From positions 62,001-126,000 of the forward strand of contig NZ_BMDT01000003.1 of the NCBI RefSeq assembly GCF_014635985.1: a stretch of DNA of 64,000 nt, read 5' to 3'. A program made the position numbers and the translations under genes. Position 1 is the first letter of the stretch. The number at the start of each line of letters is the position of its first letter. The notes beneath the pieces were generated by a model that saw only the letters and a program-made list of their open reading frames with translations, was not told the origin of the DNA and searched no databases. This document shows, in pieces, positions 17,151 through 26,185 of the stretch. The DNA comes from Enterococcus alcedinis (GTDB lineage: Bacteria > Bacillota > Bacilli > Lactobacillales > Enterococcaceae).

Positions 17151-18011
17151 ATGACAAAATTAGCATGTAGTACGTATAGTTTTCAACAATTAATCAATTT
17201 GGGCGAATTGACGCAATTTCAAACATTAGCCAAAGCACAAGAACTTGGATTTGATGCGATTGAAATTGTTGGATTAGAGCCAGCAGAAGGTCAAAAAGAA
17301 GAAGTTTACGTTCAAGAATTAAAAGCAGAATTAGATCGTTTAAATTTTCCAATCACTTCTTTCACTTTTAGTGCCGATTTATTAAACGGTTCAGATGGCG
17401 ATTCAGTAGCAGAGGTCAATCGTATCAAAAAAATGATTGATTATGCTGCAATTTTAGGAGCACCAAGAGTTCGTCATGATGCGACTTGGGGAGCTGCCGG
17501 AAAAACATTCGAGCAAGTTTTACCAGAATTAGCTGTTTTATGTCGTGAAATTGCTAGCTACGGTGAATCAAAGGGAATTCAGACAACAGTCGAAAATCAT
17601 GGGTTCTTTGCACAAGATAGTCTTCGTATGGAAGCATTGTATGCCGCAGTCAATCATCCGAACTTTAAATTATTGGTCGATATGGGGAACTTCTTATGTG
17701 TGGACGAATCATCGGTTGATGCCGTGAGCCGTTTAGCACGAGTCGCAGGTTATGTTCATTTGAAAGATTTCCATGTTAAATCAGGCAATCAACCAAACCC
17801 AGGAACTGGTTTCTTCCAATCACGTGCAGGTAATTATTTACGAGGCGCGATTGTTGGACACGGGGAAGTACCCGTTGCACAATGTTTAACGATTTTAAAA
17901 AACCAAGGATATACGGGTGACTTTGCGATTGAATTTGAGGGTATTGAAGACAATATTAAAGGACTTGAAATCTCATTAGAAAATGCTCGGAACTATTTAT
18001 CTGCACGTTAA
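17151..18011 (+). CDS. Sugar phosphate isomerase/epimerase (TIM barrel)
   Basis: The protein is 286 residues with the xylose-isomerase-like barrel: 'LGFDAIEIVGLEP', the metal-ligand glutamate in 'TTVENHGFF', the aspartate in 'LLVDMGNFL', the histidine pair in 'GYVHLKDFHVK', and the final glutamate in 'FAIEFEGIED'. A GGAGTG site precedes the ATG. It is homologous in fold to the protein at 1754, but the sequences have clearly diverged, so the two pairs probably handle different substrates. Confidence 0.9.
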   Translation: MTKLACSTYSFQQLINLGELTQFQTLAKAQELGFDAIEIVGLEPAEGQKEEVYVQELKAELDRLNFPITSFTFSADLLNGSDGDSVAEVNRIKKMIDYAAILGAPRVRHDATWGAAGKTFEQVLPELAVLCREIASYGESKGIQTTVENHGFFAQDSLRMEALYAAVNHPNFKLLVDMGNFLCVDESSVDAVSRLARVAGYVHLKDFHVKSGNQPNPGTGFFQSRAGNYLRGAIVGHGEVPVAQCLTILKNQGYTGDFAIEFEGIEDNIKGLEISLENARNYLSAR

Positions 18012-18068
18012 GAGTTGGATGGTCTAGCGCGCGAAGGCTCGGAAGATTTCTTTCTTCAGGGGAAATAT

Positions 18069-18125
18069 ACAAAAACAAACTACCAACGAAAAGGTGAAGA
18101 CTGCTTCGTTGGTAATTTGTTTTGT
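18069..18125 (+). terminator. Long hairpin terminator after the isomerase gene
   Basis: Arms 18069-18090 and 18105-18125 pair over about 20 bp with a few mismatches and end in a T-rich arm. It closes the Gfo/Idh-isomerase transcript. The rest of the 396-nt gap up to 18407 holds the second hairpin and the promoter described next, and no gene. Confidence 0.7.
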
Positions 18126-18279
18126 ATGAAAACGGCTCTAAATAAAGAGGCATAAAAATCAAGATGGACTCAAAAAAGAGAGATAATCGAATGAATTTTA
18201 TCCAAAGTTTGAAGAAATTAAGACCAAAAGATGAAGAAAAAAGGTAGTCAAAAAGAAAAGCCTTCAATATTCGTCAAAT

Positions 18280-18305
18280 AAAAACGTTGATTTGACAACG
18301 TTTTT
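18280..18305. terminator. AACGTTG hairpin with A- and T-flanks
   Basis: A perfect 10-bp stem (18280-18289 with 18296-18305) has A-rich and T-rich flanks, as a short bidirectional terminator would. It also contains TTGACA (18292-18297), 17 bp before TTAAAT (18315-18320), so it could instead be the -35 part of an extra promoter for the downstream importer. Confidence 0.5.
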
Positions 18306-18325
18306 AGAGGTTCATTAAATACACA

Positions 18326-18367
18326 TTGAGTACCATTGGTAAATATCGTATTATGAAAACGTATTCA
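18326..18367 (+). promoter_or_regulatory. Promoter with perfect cre box before the third importer
   Basis: TTGAGT (18326-18331) and TATTAT (18349-18354) are 17 bp apart. TGAAAACGTATTCA (18354-18367) matches the cre consensus at all 14 positions and lies directly at the expected transcription start. Strong CcpA repression is predicted. Confidence 0.75.
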
Positions 18368-18407
18368 AGAGAGCGGTTGCATGATTTATAAAGGGGGAGT
18401 AATTAAA

Positions 18408-19346
18408 ATGGAAATAAGTGTGAATGGTAAACGAACGAAAGGTGAAGAACGTAAAAGACGAATTATTGCAAGTCGGCAATTATATCTATTTATTTTACCA
18501 ACGTTCTTAGTCTTCTTGATTTTCTCTTATATACCAATGTACGGTATTTTAATTGCGTTTAAAGACTACGTTCCAACGTTAGGTGTTTGGGGTAGCCCAT
18601 GGGTAGGCTTAAAACATTTTACGCGATTCTTTGATTCTTATTATTTCTGGGATTTATTAAAAAATACATTAGGAATTAGCGTCTATTCGCTAGTCGTTGG
18701 TTTTCCACTACCAATTATTTTAGCTTTAGCCTTAAACGAAATTAAAGACGGTCCATTAAAGAAGTTTTCGCAAACGGTTACATACGCACCGAACTTCATT
18801 TCAACGGTCGTAATGGTGGGTATGATTTTAGCTTTCCTAAACCCATCAACGGGTATTATTAACCACGTTGTTCAATTGTTAGGAATGGAACCAATCTCCT
18901 TTATGGAAGATCCACGTTGGTTTAAAACAGTTTACGTCCTATCAGGTGTTTGGCAAGGAACCGGTTGGGGATCCGTAATCTACTTAGCTGCATTAGCAGG
19001 GGTTGATACTCAGTTACATGAAGCCGCAATTGTTGATGGCGCGACGCGTCTACAACGTATTTGGCATATCAACTTACCAACAATTCGTCCAACAATGGTC
19101 ATTTTATTAATCATGAACGTTGGATCTGTGATGAACTTAGGTTATGAAAAAATCTTATTAATGCAAAATCCATTAAATATGGAATCATCAAACGTGATTG
19201 CAACTTTCGTTTACCAACAAGGTTTACTTGAAGCGCAATACAGTTACGCGGCAGCGGTTGGTTTATTCAACTCAGCAATTAACGCGATTCTAATGATTTC
19301 AGTGAACAAAATTGCAGCGAAACTTGGCGATTCAAGCCTATTCTAG
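18408..19346 (+). CDS. LplB-family ABC permease
   Basis: The protein is 312 residues with six membrane segments. Marks are 'YIPMYGILIAFKDY', 'VTYAPNFISTVVMVG' and the EAA loop 'HEAAIVDGATRLQRIWHINLP'. ATG 18408 follows AAGGGGGAG at 8-nt spacing, which makes it better supported than the ATG nine codons upstream. Here the two permease genes precede the binding-protein gene, as in many YesM/YesN-linked systems. Confidence 0.93.
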   Translation: MEISVNGKRTKGEERKRRIIASRQLYLFILPTFLVFLIFSYIPMYGILIAFKDYVPTLGVWGSPWVGLKHFTRFFDSYYFWDLLKNTLGISVYSLVVGFPLPIILALALNEIKDGPLKKFSQTVTYAPNFISTVVMVGMILAFLNPSTGIINHVVQLLGMEPISFMEDPRWFKTVYVLSGVWQGTGWGSVIYLAALAGVDTQLHEAAIVDGATRLQRIWHINLPTIRPTMVILLIMNVGSVMNLGYEKILLMQNPLNMESSNVIATFVYQQGLLEAQYSYAAAVGLFNSAINAILMISVNKIAAKLGDSSLF

Positions 19347-19364
19347 AAGGGAGCGAACAGTCTC

Positions 19365-20279
19365 ATGAACAATCGATTAGTCAAAGATACAAAATCCGAT
19401 AAAATTTTCATGGGTTTCAACTACGTTTTTATTATTCTGTCGGTAGCGATCGTTTTATATCCGTTGGTTTATATTATTAGTGCGTCAGTCAGTGATCCAC
19501 AATTTGTGAACTCGGGTGAAATGTGGCTCTGGCCAAGAGGTTTCACTTGGGAAGGGTACAAAACAATTTTAGAAAACAATAGTATCTGGAGAGGGTACTT
19601 AAACACAATTTATTACACTGCTTTAGGAACGAGTATTAACTTATTGGTGACACTACCGGCAGCTTATGCGTTGTCTCGTCCAGATTTCTATGGACATAAA
19701 ACGTTCACGACTTTCTTATTAGTCACGATGTTTGTCAGCGGTGGGTTAATTCCAAGTTACTTATTAATTAAAAACTTAGGCATGTTAAATACGGTTTGGG
19801 CATTAGTGTTACCTGGTGCAGCTTCTGTTTATAACATCGTTGTTACAAGAACATTCTTCCAATCAACGATTCCTCGTGAAATGGAAGAGGCTGCGATTAT
19901 CGATGGCTGTTCAGACTTTAAACTATTCATGAAGATTGTTCTACCTCTTTCAACACCAATTATCGCAGTAATGGCGTTATTTTACGGTGTGGGACACTGG
20001 AACGGCTTCTTCAGCGCTTTAATCTACTTATCAGACAAAGCAATGTATCCATTGCAAATGGTATTACGTGAAATCTTAGTCTTACAAGACATGTCTTCAA
20101 ACTCGATTGGTGGTACGATGACAGGTGAAATGGCGGAGTTAATGTATTCAAAACAACAACTTGCGGCCGTGATCAAATACGGTGTCATGATCGTTTCAAC
20201 ACTACCAATTATCATGATTTATCCATTCTTACAAAAGTATTTTGTAAAAGGAATGATGGTTGGTTCAGTTAAAGGGTAA
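19365..20279 (+). CDS. LplC/YtcP-family ABC permease
   Basis: The protein is 304 residues with six membrane segments. It has 'SGGLIPSYLLIKNLGMLNTVW', the EAA loop 'MEEAAIIDGCSDFKLFMKIVLP' and the tail 'KGMMVGSVKG'. AAGGGAG lies before the ATG. It pairs with the product of 18408. Confidence 0.93.
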   Translation: MNNRLVKDTKSDKIFMGFNYVFIILSVAIVLYPLVYIISASVSDPQFVNSGEMWLWPRGFTWEGYKTILENNSIWRGYLNTIYYTALGTSINLLVTLPAAYALSRPDFYGHKTFTTFLLVTMFVSGGLIPSYLLIKNLGMLNTVWALVLPGAASVYNIVVTRTFFQSTIPREMEEAAIIDGCSDFKLFMKIVLPLSTPIIAVMALFYGVGHWNGFFSALIYLSDKAMYPLQMVLREILVLQDMSSNSIGGTMTGEMAELMYSKQQLAAVIKYGVMIVSTLPIIMIYPFLQKYFVKGMMVGSVKG

Positions 20280-20346
20280 TACTTAAATCATGCTTAAAAC
20301 GACAATTGTCGATTTAATAAAATAACGTTCTAAAGGGGAGAAAGAA

Positions 20347-22005
20347 ATGAAGAAAACAAACGTATTAATCGGTTTATTAGCTTGTGGTGTTTTATTAGCT
20401 GCCTGTGGTGGCGGAACAACGGATGGCAGTGGGAACGCATCTGGTGGCAAAGATAAAGATAAAAGCGGCGTTGAACTTGGTACAGTCGGTGAATTCCCAG
20501 TTGTTAAAGAAAAAATTGAAATGACAATGATGGGTCCAGGAACCGGAATGGCTGAGTGGAAAGACATGGCATTCTTCCAAGGAATGGCTGAGAAATCAAA
20601 CATTAACTTTACTTTCACAACTCCTCCAAGTGCGGACTTTGCGACAAAGCTAAACTTGGCATTCGCCAGTGGTGATTTAGCAGATGTCTTATTTGGAACA
20701 GATACTAACTCATTGACTCCAGCGATGGAAATGGATTACGGTAGCCAAGGAATTTTAGTTCCTTTAGAAGATTTAATGGCAGAAAATATGCCGAACTTTA
20801 GCAAAATTTTAGAAGAAAATCCAGATATTCGTAAATCGATTACCACACCAGATGGGCATATCTATACTCTACCAATGATTCATCGAGGAGAAACTGCCAT
20901 TTGGCCACGTGGACCACTTTGGTATAACGGTGAATGGTTAGAAGCATTAGATGTCAAAGAATTACCGAAAACAACCGATGAATTTTATGACTTACTCGTT
21001 CGTTTCCGTGATGAAGATCCAAACGGTAACGGCAAAAAAGATGAAATTCCATTGACTGATGTGAAGATGGACTCGACACGCCCTTGGTTATTAGGCGCAT
21101 TCGGTTTGACGGATCGTACAATTGAAGAAATTGACGGTAAAGTTGTTTATGCACCAATTACTGAAAACTATAAAGAATTCGTTACATACATGAATAAATT
21201 GTATTCTGAAAAACTATTAGATCCAGAAGTTTACTCTCAAGCCGATGAGCAGAAGAAAGCGAAAGGGCAAAACAATCAATTAGGATTATTCCCAGATTGG
21301 TTCTCATTCTTCACAACAGGTCGTAATGAAAAAGAATCAGTGATTGATTTAATGTTCCACCCATTAACTTCTGAGATTAGTCCAGAGGCTGTAGCACCTG
21401 CAAGTACTCGTATGGGACGTGGAACGTTTGCCATTACAAGTAAGAACCCATCACCAGAAGCAACATTACGTTGGGTTGATTACCTATACTCTCCAGAAGG
21501 TCGTGATTACTTGAACGTTGGACCAGAAGGCGCGCTATGGGAGTATGCTGAAAATGACAAGGGTGAAAAAGTTCGTATCTTTACTGAAGGCGTAAACCTT
21601 GAAAATACGGAAGAATCTCGTGCAAAAGTTACGCCTGACTATGGAATCACGGTACCAACGATGTCATTCCCGGATAGTAAAGACGATTTCCCATCAGTTA
21701 TTGCTAATGCAAACGATGAAGTCGATACAACATTCAATGATTTCTTAGCTAAAGAAACAGCAGAGAAAATTGAACCATTCGCAAAAGTAACCTTCCCATT
21801 ATTATACTTAACAAATGAAGAGTCTGAAAAAGTTCGTGATGCAGCTACTGACTTGAAAACATACGTTGAGCAAATGGAAGCGAAATTTATCACAGGTGTT
21901 GAGCCAATCGAAAACTGGGATAAATACGTGAAAACAATTGAAGGTATGGGCGTTAACGAATACGTTGAAGTCTACCAACAAGCGTACGATCGTTGGGCAA
22001 AATAA
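20347..22005 (+). CDS. LplA/YtcQ-type oligosaccharide-binding lipoprotein
   Basis: The protein is 552 residues. The lipobox is LAAC with Cys20. The mature protein has 'FASGDLADVLFG', 'WPRGPLWYNGEWLEAL' and a Ca-loop-like 'DEDPNGNGKKDEIPL' (about 220-234), a calcium-binding element common in this class. GGGGAGAAAG lies before the ATG. It is the binding partner of the permeases at 18408 and 19365. Codon use suggests high expression. The convergent two-component system next door is the likely sensor for its ligand. Confidence 0.93.
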   Translation: MKKTNVLIGLLACGVLLAACGGGTTDGSGNASGGKDKDKSGVELGTVGEFPVVKEKIEMTMMGPGTGMAEWKDMAFFQGMAEKSNINFTFTTPPSADFATKLNLAFASGDLADVLFGTDTNSLTPAMEMDYGSQGILVPLEDLMAENMPNFSKILEENPDIRKSITTPDGHIYTLPMIHRGETAIWPRGPLWYNGEWLEALDVKELPKTTDEFYDLLVRFRDEDPNGNGKKDEIPLTDVKMDSTRPWLLGAFGLTDRTIEEIDGKVVYAPITENYKEFVTYMNKLYSEKLLDPEVYSQADEQKKAKGQNNQLGLFPDWFSFFTTGRNEKESVIDLMFHPLTSEISPEAVAPASTRMGRGTFAITSKNPSPEATLRWVDYLYSPEGRDYLNVGPEGALWEYAENDKGEKVRIFTEGVNLENTEESRAKVTPDYGITVPTMSFPDSKDDFPSVIANANDEVDTTFNDFLAKETAEKIEPFAKVTFPLLYLTNEESEKVRDAATDLKTYVEQMEAKFITGVEPIENWDKYVKTIEGMGVNEYVEVYQQAYDRWAK

Positions 22006-22020
22006 TTTAAGACATTAAAT

Positions 22021-22058
22021 AAGAAGGTACGTTCGATTGATTATCGATCGTCCTTCTT
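22021..22058. terminator. Bidirectional terminator between converging operons
   Basis: A hairpin with the outer stem AAGAAGG/CCTTCTT and inner complementary arms spans 22021-22058. T-rich sequence on the plus side serves the importer operon, and the matching A-rich side serves the kinase gene on the minus strand. Confidence 0.8.
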
Positions 22059-22067
22059 ATTTTTGTG

Positions 22068-23702
22068 TTAAAATTCTTGAATTTTGGCATCGTCAGCTAA
22101 AATAGGCAGTAAGATCGTGACCAATGTTCCCAAACCTAGGCTACTATCAAATAAAAGACCGTACTTGTTGCCAAAATAAAATTTAATCCGTTCGTTAATG
22201 TTACTCAAACCATAACCATGTGTTTTGGCAATTAAGATATTATCCAATTGCTGAACATCAAAACCAGTTCCATTATCTTCGATTTTAATAGAAAAAATAT
22301 CAGACGTTTCCCGTTGAATCTTGATTGAAAGTAATTGATTGTCTAAATCCTGACTAAAACCATGTTCAATCGCATTTTCGACAATTGGTTGCAGGAGTAA
22401 ATGAATAATTGGTACATGCAATAATTTTGGATCGATCGCATATTCAACTGTAAAACGATCTGGATGTAAAAATAGTTGTAAATCAATGTATGTTTGAACA
22501 TTGTCGAGCTCATCTTGCAATAAAATTTTATTTTTCCCTTTATTTAATGTTGTGCGATAATATTTAGACAACAATTGAATCGCGTAACTGATTTCTTCTT
22601 GACCCGATAAAACCGCGTGCCAATTAACGGCAGATAACGTATTGTACAAAAAGTGTGAGTTGATTTGATTAATCATCGCCTGGTATTCACGATCCTTGCT
22701 TTCCAAGTGATTATGGTAATTTTCTTCTTGCAAGGTCAATACCATCTCCAGCATATCTTGAATATCATTACTGAGTTCAAAAAATTCTTCTTGTTGTTCA
22801 ATCACAATGTTTTTCGGTTCATCACGCAAAGCGAAACGGACACGCTGTTTTAGATGTGTAATCTCTTGGTTGATATTTCGTGTGAAAAAACGCGTCATGG
22901 CGTAGGCAATGACAATTGAACTTGTAATGGCCACAAGCGTCACCAAAATAAACGACGTATTTGTGCGCGGTAATGAAGATTTACTCAGGTAAAGTGTCCA
23001 CGGTGTATTATCGATAGCTGCCTGATAATGTTCGGCAGCATCGACATGTTCAGTTGGATAGAGTTGCTTTTCCTCAGAGAAAACACCACCTAAGACACGT
23101 CCCTCATTCGCATAAAATGCTGGAAAAAGATCTTTTTTCTTGACCGTCATTAAGACAAAAGTATGAAAAGAAGTCGAACCAGGAAAGCCGCCAAAGACGC
23201 CGAGAGTCTCGTCATCTAGTTCAACCCATTGGGCATTATTCCCCCCTAAATTTTCAGTCGGCAGTGGAAACTTAGCCATGTCATCTAACGTTAAAATATT
23301 TAACCGTTGATTGGCATAACTAGAATCGGTAAAAAACAAGATTCGATCAATAATCGGGTTAGTGATGCGAATGTATGTCAGTGAAGGATCAAACGTATCT
23401 CTAAAAAACACATAACGATCAAACATCGAAATATTATCGGTATAAAGCGCACTTTGAAAAGCCGTATTTTCGGTTAGTAAGCTAAGTGAGTGTCGGAAAT
23501 CATCAATATGGGTCGTTAAATTTCGTTCGGTCTGTAAGAGTAAATCATTCAAGGCTTCTTCTTGTGTTTGCTGTGTGATCATTCTTGTTTGAATGAAAAC
23601 AAATAAGGATAGAAGCATGACGGGGACCGCTAATGCGAGTAAAAAAGAGCGAAATAATTTATCTTTAAAGGTTTTAGGCTGACGGAGCTTGTTTAAATTC
23701 AT
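22068..23702 (-). CDS. YesM-type sensor histidine kinase
   Basis: The protein is 544 residues. Two membrane segments (about 17-38 and 250-272) flank an extracellular sensor region of about 210 residues. A HAMP-like linker follows, then the His_kinase box 'INSHFLYNTLSAVNW' with the phosphorylated His350, and an ATPase domain with 'LLLQPIVENAIEHG' and 'IEDNGTGF'. It lacks the usual dimerisation motif of OmpR-type kinases, as is normal for this family. Its ATG overlaps the stop of the response-regulator gene by four bases. It probably senses an extracellular glycan or a ligand-loaded binding protein and controls the converging importer operon. Confidence 0.93.
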   Translation of the reverse strand: MNLNKLRQPKTFKDKLFRSFLLALAVPVMLLSLFVFIQTRMITQQTQEEALNDLLLQTERNLTTHIDDFRHSLSLLTENTAFQSALYTDNISMFDRYVFFRDTFDPSLTYIRITNPIIDRILFFTDSSYANQRLNILTLDDMAKFPLPTENLGGNNAQWVELDDETLGVFGGFPGSTSFHTFVLMTVKKKDLFPAFYANEGRVLGGVFSEEKQLYPTEHVDAAEHYQAAIDNTPWTLYLSKSSLPRTNTSFILVTLVAITSSIVIAYAMTRFFTRNINQEITHLKQRVRFALRDEPKNIVIEQQEEFFELSNDIQDMLEMVLTLQEENYHNHLESKDREYQAMINQINSHFLYNTLSAVNWHAVLSGQEEISYAIQLLSKYYRTTLNKGKNKILLQDELDNVQTYIDLQLFLHPDRFTVEYAIDPKLLHVPIIHLLLQPIVENAIEHGFSQDLDNQLLSIKIQRETSDIFSIKIEDNGTGFDVQQLDNILIAKTHGYGLSNINERIKFYFGNKYGLLFDSSLGLGTLVTILLPILADDAKIQEF

Positions 23703-24412
23703 GATTGGATTTTATCCTCTCGATAGCTAGAAGGGGTTATCCCATACGTATTTTTAAACAAGCGATTAAAATAGGAGGGATTATCAAAGCCAATATATTT
23801 AGAAATATCAATTACTTTCATATTCGAATTTCGTAGGAGTGAACAAGCTTTTTCAAGTCGGAAATGATTCAAATATTTGTTCATCCCAATGTTCATTTCT
23901 TTTTTAAATAAAATGCTTAAGTAATTAGGAGAAAGAAAAACTCGAGTCGCAAGATCCTCTAGGGTCAAATCACGATCAAATTCATGATGGATAATTGTCA
24001 GTACTTTATCAATGATTTTATCGTTCGTAAATGGTTTTTGTGCCATCAATTGATTTAAAATTTGCGCCACGCAAGTGTGGAATTCAGTTGGATTGATCGG
24101 CTTTAATAAATAATCAACGACATTGGCTTTCAATAGTTCACGAGCATAATTAAAATCATCATAACCACTCAAGACGATGACTTGTAACGTTTGATTGAAC
24201 TCACGAATATGAGTAATCAAATCGACACCATTCATAATCGGCATTTTAATATCGGTAATCAGCAATTCAAAGTGCTGTTCTTTGATTTTTTCGAGTGCCT
24301 CAATACCATTGCAACATTCGGTTATTTCTAGCGAGTATTCTTGCTTTTCTAATAAAAAACGGATGCCTTGACGCTCTAATTGATTATCATCAACAATTAA
24401 GACAGGGATCAT
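23699..24412 (-). CDS. YesN-type response regulator with AraC DNA-binding domain
   Basis: The protein is 237 residues: a receiver domain with DDN (8-10), phosphoacceptor Asp54 in LITDIKMP and the conserved lysine in LLKPIN, then a double helix-turn-helix AraC domain ending 'YFNRLFKNTYGITPSSYRE'. This is much shorter than the classical YesN (about 370 residues) because the middle linker domain is absent. It is the first gene of the regulator operon and diverges from the GH20 gene at 24602. Likely targets are the importer at 18408 and the flanking hydrolase genes. Confidence 0.93.
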   Translation of the reverse strand: MIPVLIVDDNQLERQGIRFLLEKQEYSLEITECCNGIEALEKIKEQHFELLITDIKMPIMNGVDLITHIREFNQTLQVIVLSGYDDFNYARELLKANVVDYLLKPINPTEFHTCVAQILNQLMAQKPFTNDKIIDKVLTIIHHEFDRDLTLEDLATRVFLSPNYLSILFKKEMNIGMNKYLNHFRLEKACSLLRNSNMKVIDISKYIGFDNPSYFNRLFKNTYGITPSSYREDKIQS

Positions 24413-24536
24413 TCGACTTTCCTCCAGTAACGTTAAAATCTACCCTTTAAGTATAGCATAGAAAACGTTTTATTTTAGGTTTGAATGGGATTGAAAACCT
24501 ATAAAAAGTGCTGTTTTTACTAGAAAAGGCATCTAA

Positions 24537-24550
24537 TCTAAGCGCATTCA
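24537..24550 (+). promoter_or_regulatory. cre-like box before the GH20 gene
   Basis: TCTAAGCGCATTCA matches the cre consensus at 13 of 14 positions. It lies in the divergent intergenic region, just upstream of TATGCT repeats (about 24553-24562) that may form the -10 box of the GH20 operon. Confidence 0.5.
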
Positions 24551-24601
24551 TTATGCTATGCTAAAGAAGTATAAAACGGTTTAAAAAGGAGCGATAGATA
24601 A

Positions 24602-26137
24602 ATGAATCATGGACTGGAAAAGCAAGTTATTCCTGTGTTACAAGAGTACAAAACGAATAAAAAAGATGAAAAATGGTGTTTGTTAGAAAAAACAGCATTA
24701 GTTATTTCTGATCTTTTAATTGACAACAAAGAGCGGATTATCGAGATGTTTCTAATCGTTTTCGATCAAAAGGATAAAGATAAAAATTCACCTCAAATAG
24801 AACAGACAATCGATCCAACGAAATCCAATATTTTGATTAATAAGGTACAATTATCAGAAATCACCTCAAAATCAGTGAGCCTAGAAAGCTATAGAATTGA
24901 AATCAACGAAAATATTGTTGAGATTAATGTAGCTGATATTCATGCGGTTTTATATGCTTTTTACACAATAAAACAACTGCTTGATAAATATGAGGGGTGC
25001 TTACCATCAGGAACAATCGTTGATTATCCGCAATTGAAAGAGCGTCGATTGCATGTCGATATGGGGAGAAAGTTCTTTTCTAAAGAGTGGATTATCAATC
25101 GGATAAAACAATTATCAAAATTAAAAATGAATACGCTTCAGTTACATTTTTCTGAAAATAAAGGGTTTCGTATTGAATGTGAAACGGCCCCAAGAATTGT
25201 TTCTCAAGACGGTTATTTGACGAAAAGAGATATAAAAGATATTCTAGTAATTGCACAAAAGTATGGAATCCAAATTATTCCCTCGCTTGATACTCCAGGG
25301 CACGTTGAACACATTTTGAAAAGCTATCCAGAATATGGTCAACGGGGTGTCGATGGCCAATTGAGTGATGTTGCACTAGACGTAACGAATGACGAAGCAG
25401 TACAGTTTATTAAACGTTTATATAGTGAATATATAGAATTGTTCACGGGATGTCAGGTGTTTCATATTGGTGGCGACGAGTACATGGAATTTGACCGTGC
25501 ACCATTTACAACAACATACAAGCCAATACTTAATGCGTTTGCAAAAGAAACATTTGGTGAGGAATATAACTGGAAAGATGTCATTGTTAATTATATTAAT
25601 CAAATTTCTGAGCATGTTGCGCAAGCTGGATTTATTCCAAGAATTTGGAATGATGGAGTTTTTTATGATGAAGAGGAAGTTTATGAACCAAAACAAAAAA
25701 TAGCACTGTTTCCACAGACAACTGTTGATTTTTGGTCACAAATGGGTTGGAATCCGAGTGTTGCATCTTTGGATACTTTTTTGAACAGAGGCGTTAAAGA
25801 GATTTATAATGTGAATGCGAGTTATTTTTATTATGTCCTAAGACCGGATCACCCCGAGGATGGTCGTACGAATCATTCCTTCGATTTTTTAAATCAAGAT
25901 CAACGCATTTTTAATGAGTGGATGCCAGGACTATTTGAAAGTAATCAGTTATTAAATGAGGACACTAAAATTGGGGGAGCAAGCTTAGCAGTTTGGTGTG
26001 ATCGGCCAGAAATTGTATCGGAAGACGTCATTACCCAAGATATAAAAAAAGAATTGCAAGCGCTAGCAACAAAAGCCTGGAACACAAACACTAATCACTA
26101 TTTGACTTATGAAGAATTTAGTCAATTGCATCCCTAA
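24602..26137 (+). CDS. GH20 enzyme (beta-N-acetylhexosaminidase or lacto-N-biosidase type)
   Basis: The protein is 511 residues without a signal peptide. An N-terminal GH20b-like domain (about 1-140) is followed by the catalytic barrel from 'ERRLHVDMGRKFF' (147-159). The catalytic Asp-Glu pair is at 292-293 in HIGGDEYM. 'IIPSLDTPGHVEHIL' (225-239) and a tryptophan-rich end 'GASLAVWCDRPE' are also typical. GH20 enzymes use substrate-assisted catalysis on GlcNAc or GalNAc. The 'HFSENKGFRIE' segment resembles bifidobacterial lacto-N-biosidases (Gal-beta-1,3-GlcNAc release), but simple hexosaminidase activity is equally possible. It is followed closely by a two-component system. Confidence 0.88.
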   Translation: MNHGLEKQVIPVLQEYKTNKKDEKWCLLEKTALVISDLLIDNKERIIEMFLIVFDQKDKDKNSPQIEQTIDPTKSNILINKVQLSEITSKSVSLESYRIEINENIVEINVADIHAVLYAFYTIKQLLDKYEGCLPSGTIVDYPQLKERRLHVDMGRKFFSKEWIINRIKQLSKLKMNTLQLHFSENKGFRIECETAPRIVSQDGYLTKRDIKDILVIAQKYGIQIIPSLDTPGHVEHILKSYPEYGQRGVDGQLSDVALDVTNDEAVQFIKRLYSEYIELFTGCQVFHIGGDEYMEFDRAPFTTTYKPILNAFAKETFGEEYNWKDVIVNYINQISEHVAQAGFIPRIWNDGVFYDEEEVYEPKQKIALFPQTTVDFWSQMGWNPSVASLDTFLNRGVKEIYNVNASYFYYVLRPDHPEDGRTNHSFDFLNQDQRIFNEWMPGLFESNQLLNEDTKIGGASLAVWCDRPEIVSEDVITQDIKKELQALATKAWNTNTNHYLTYEEFSQLHP

Positions 26138-26185
26138 GTAAGGTATCAACAATAATCCAAGTAAAAATGAAATGTGGTGAGACGA

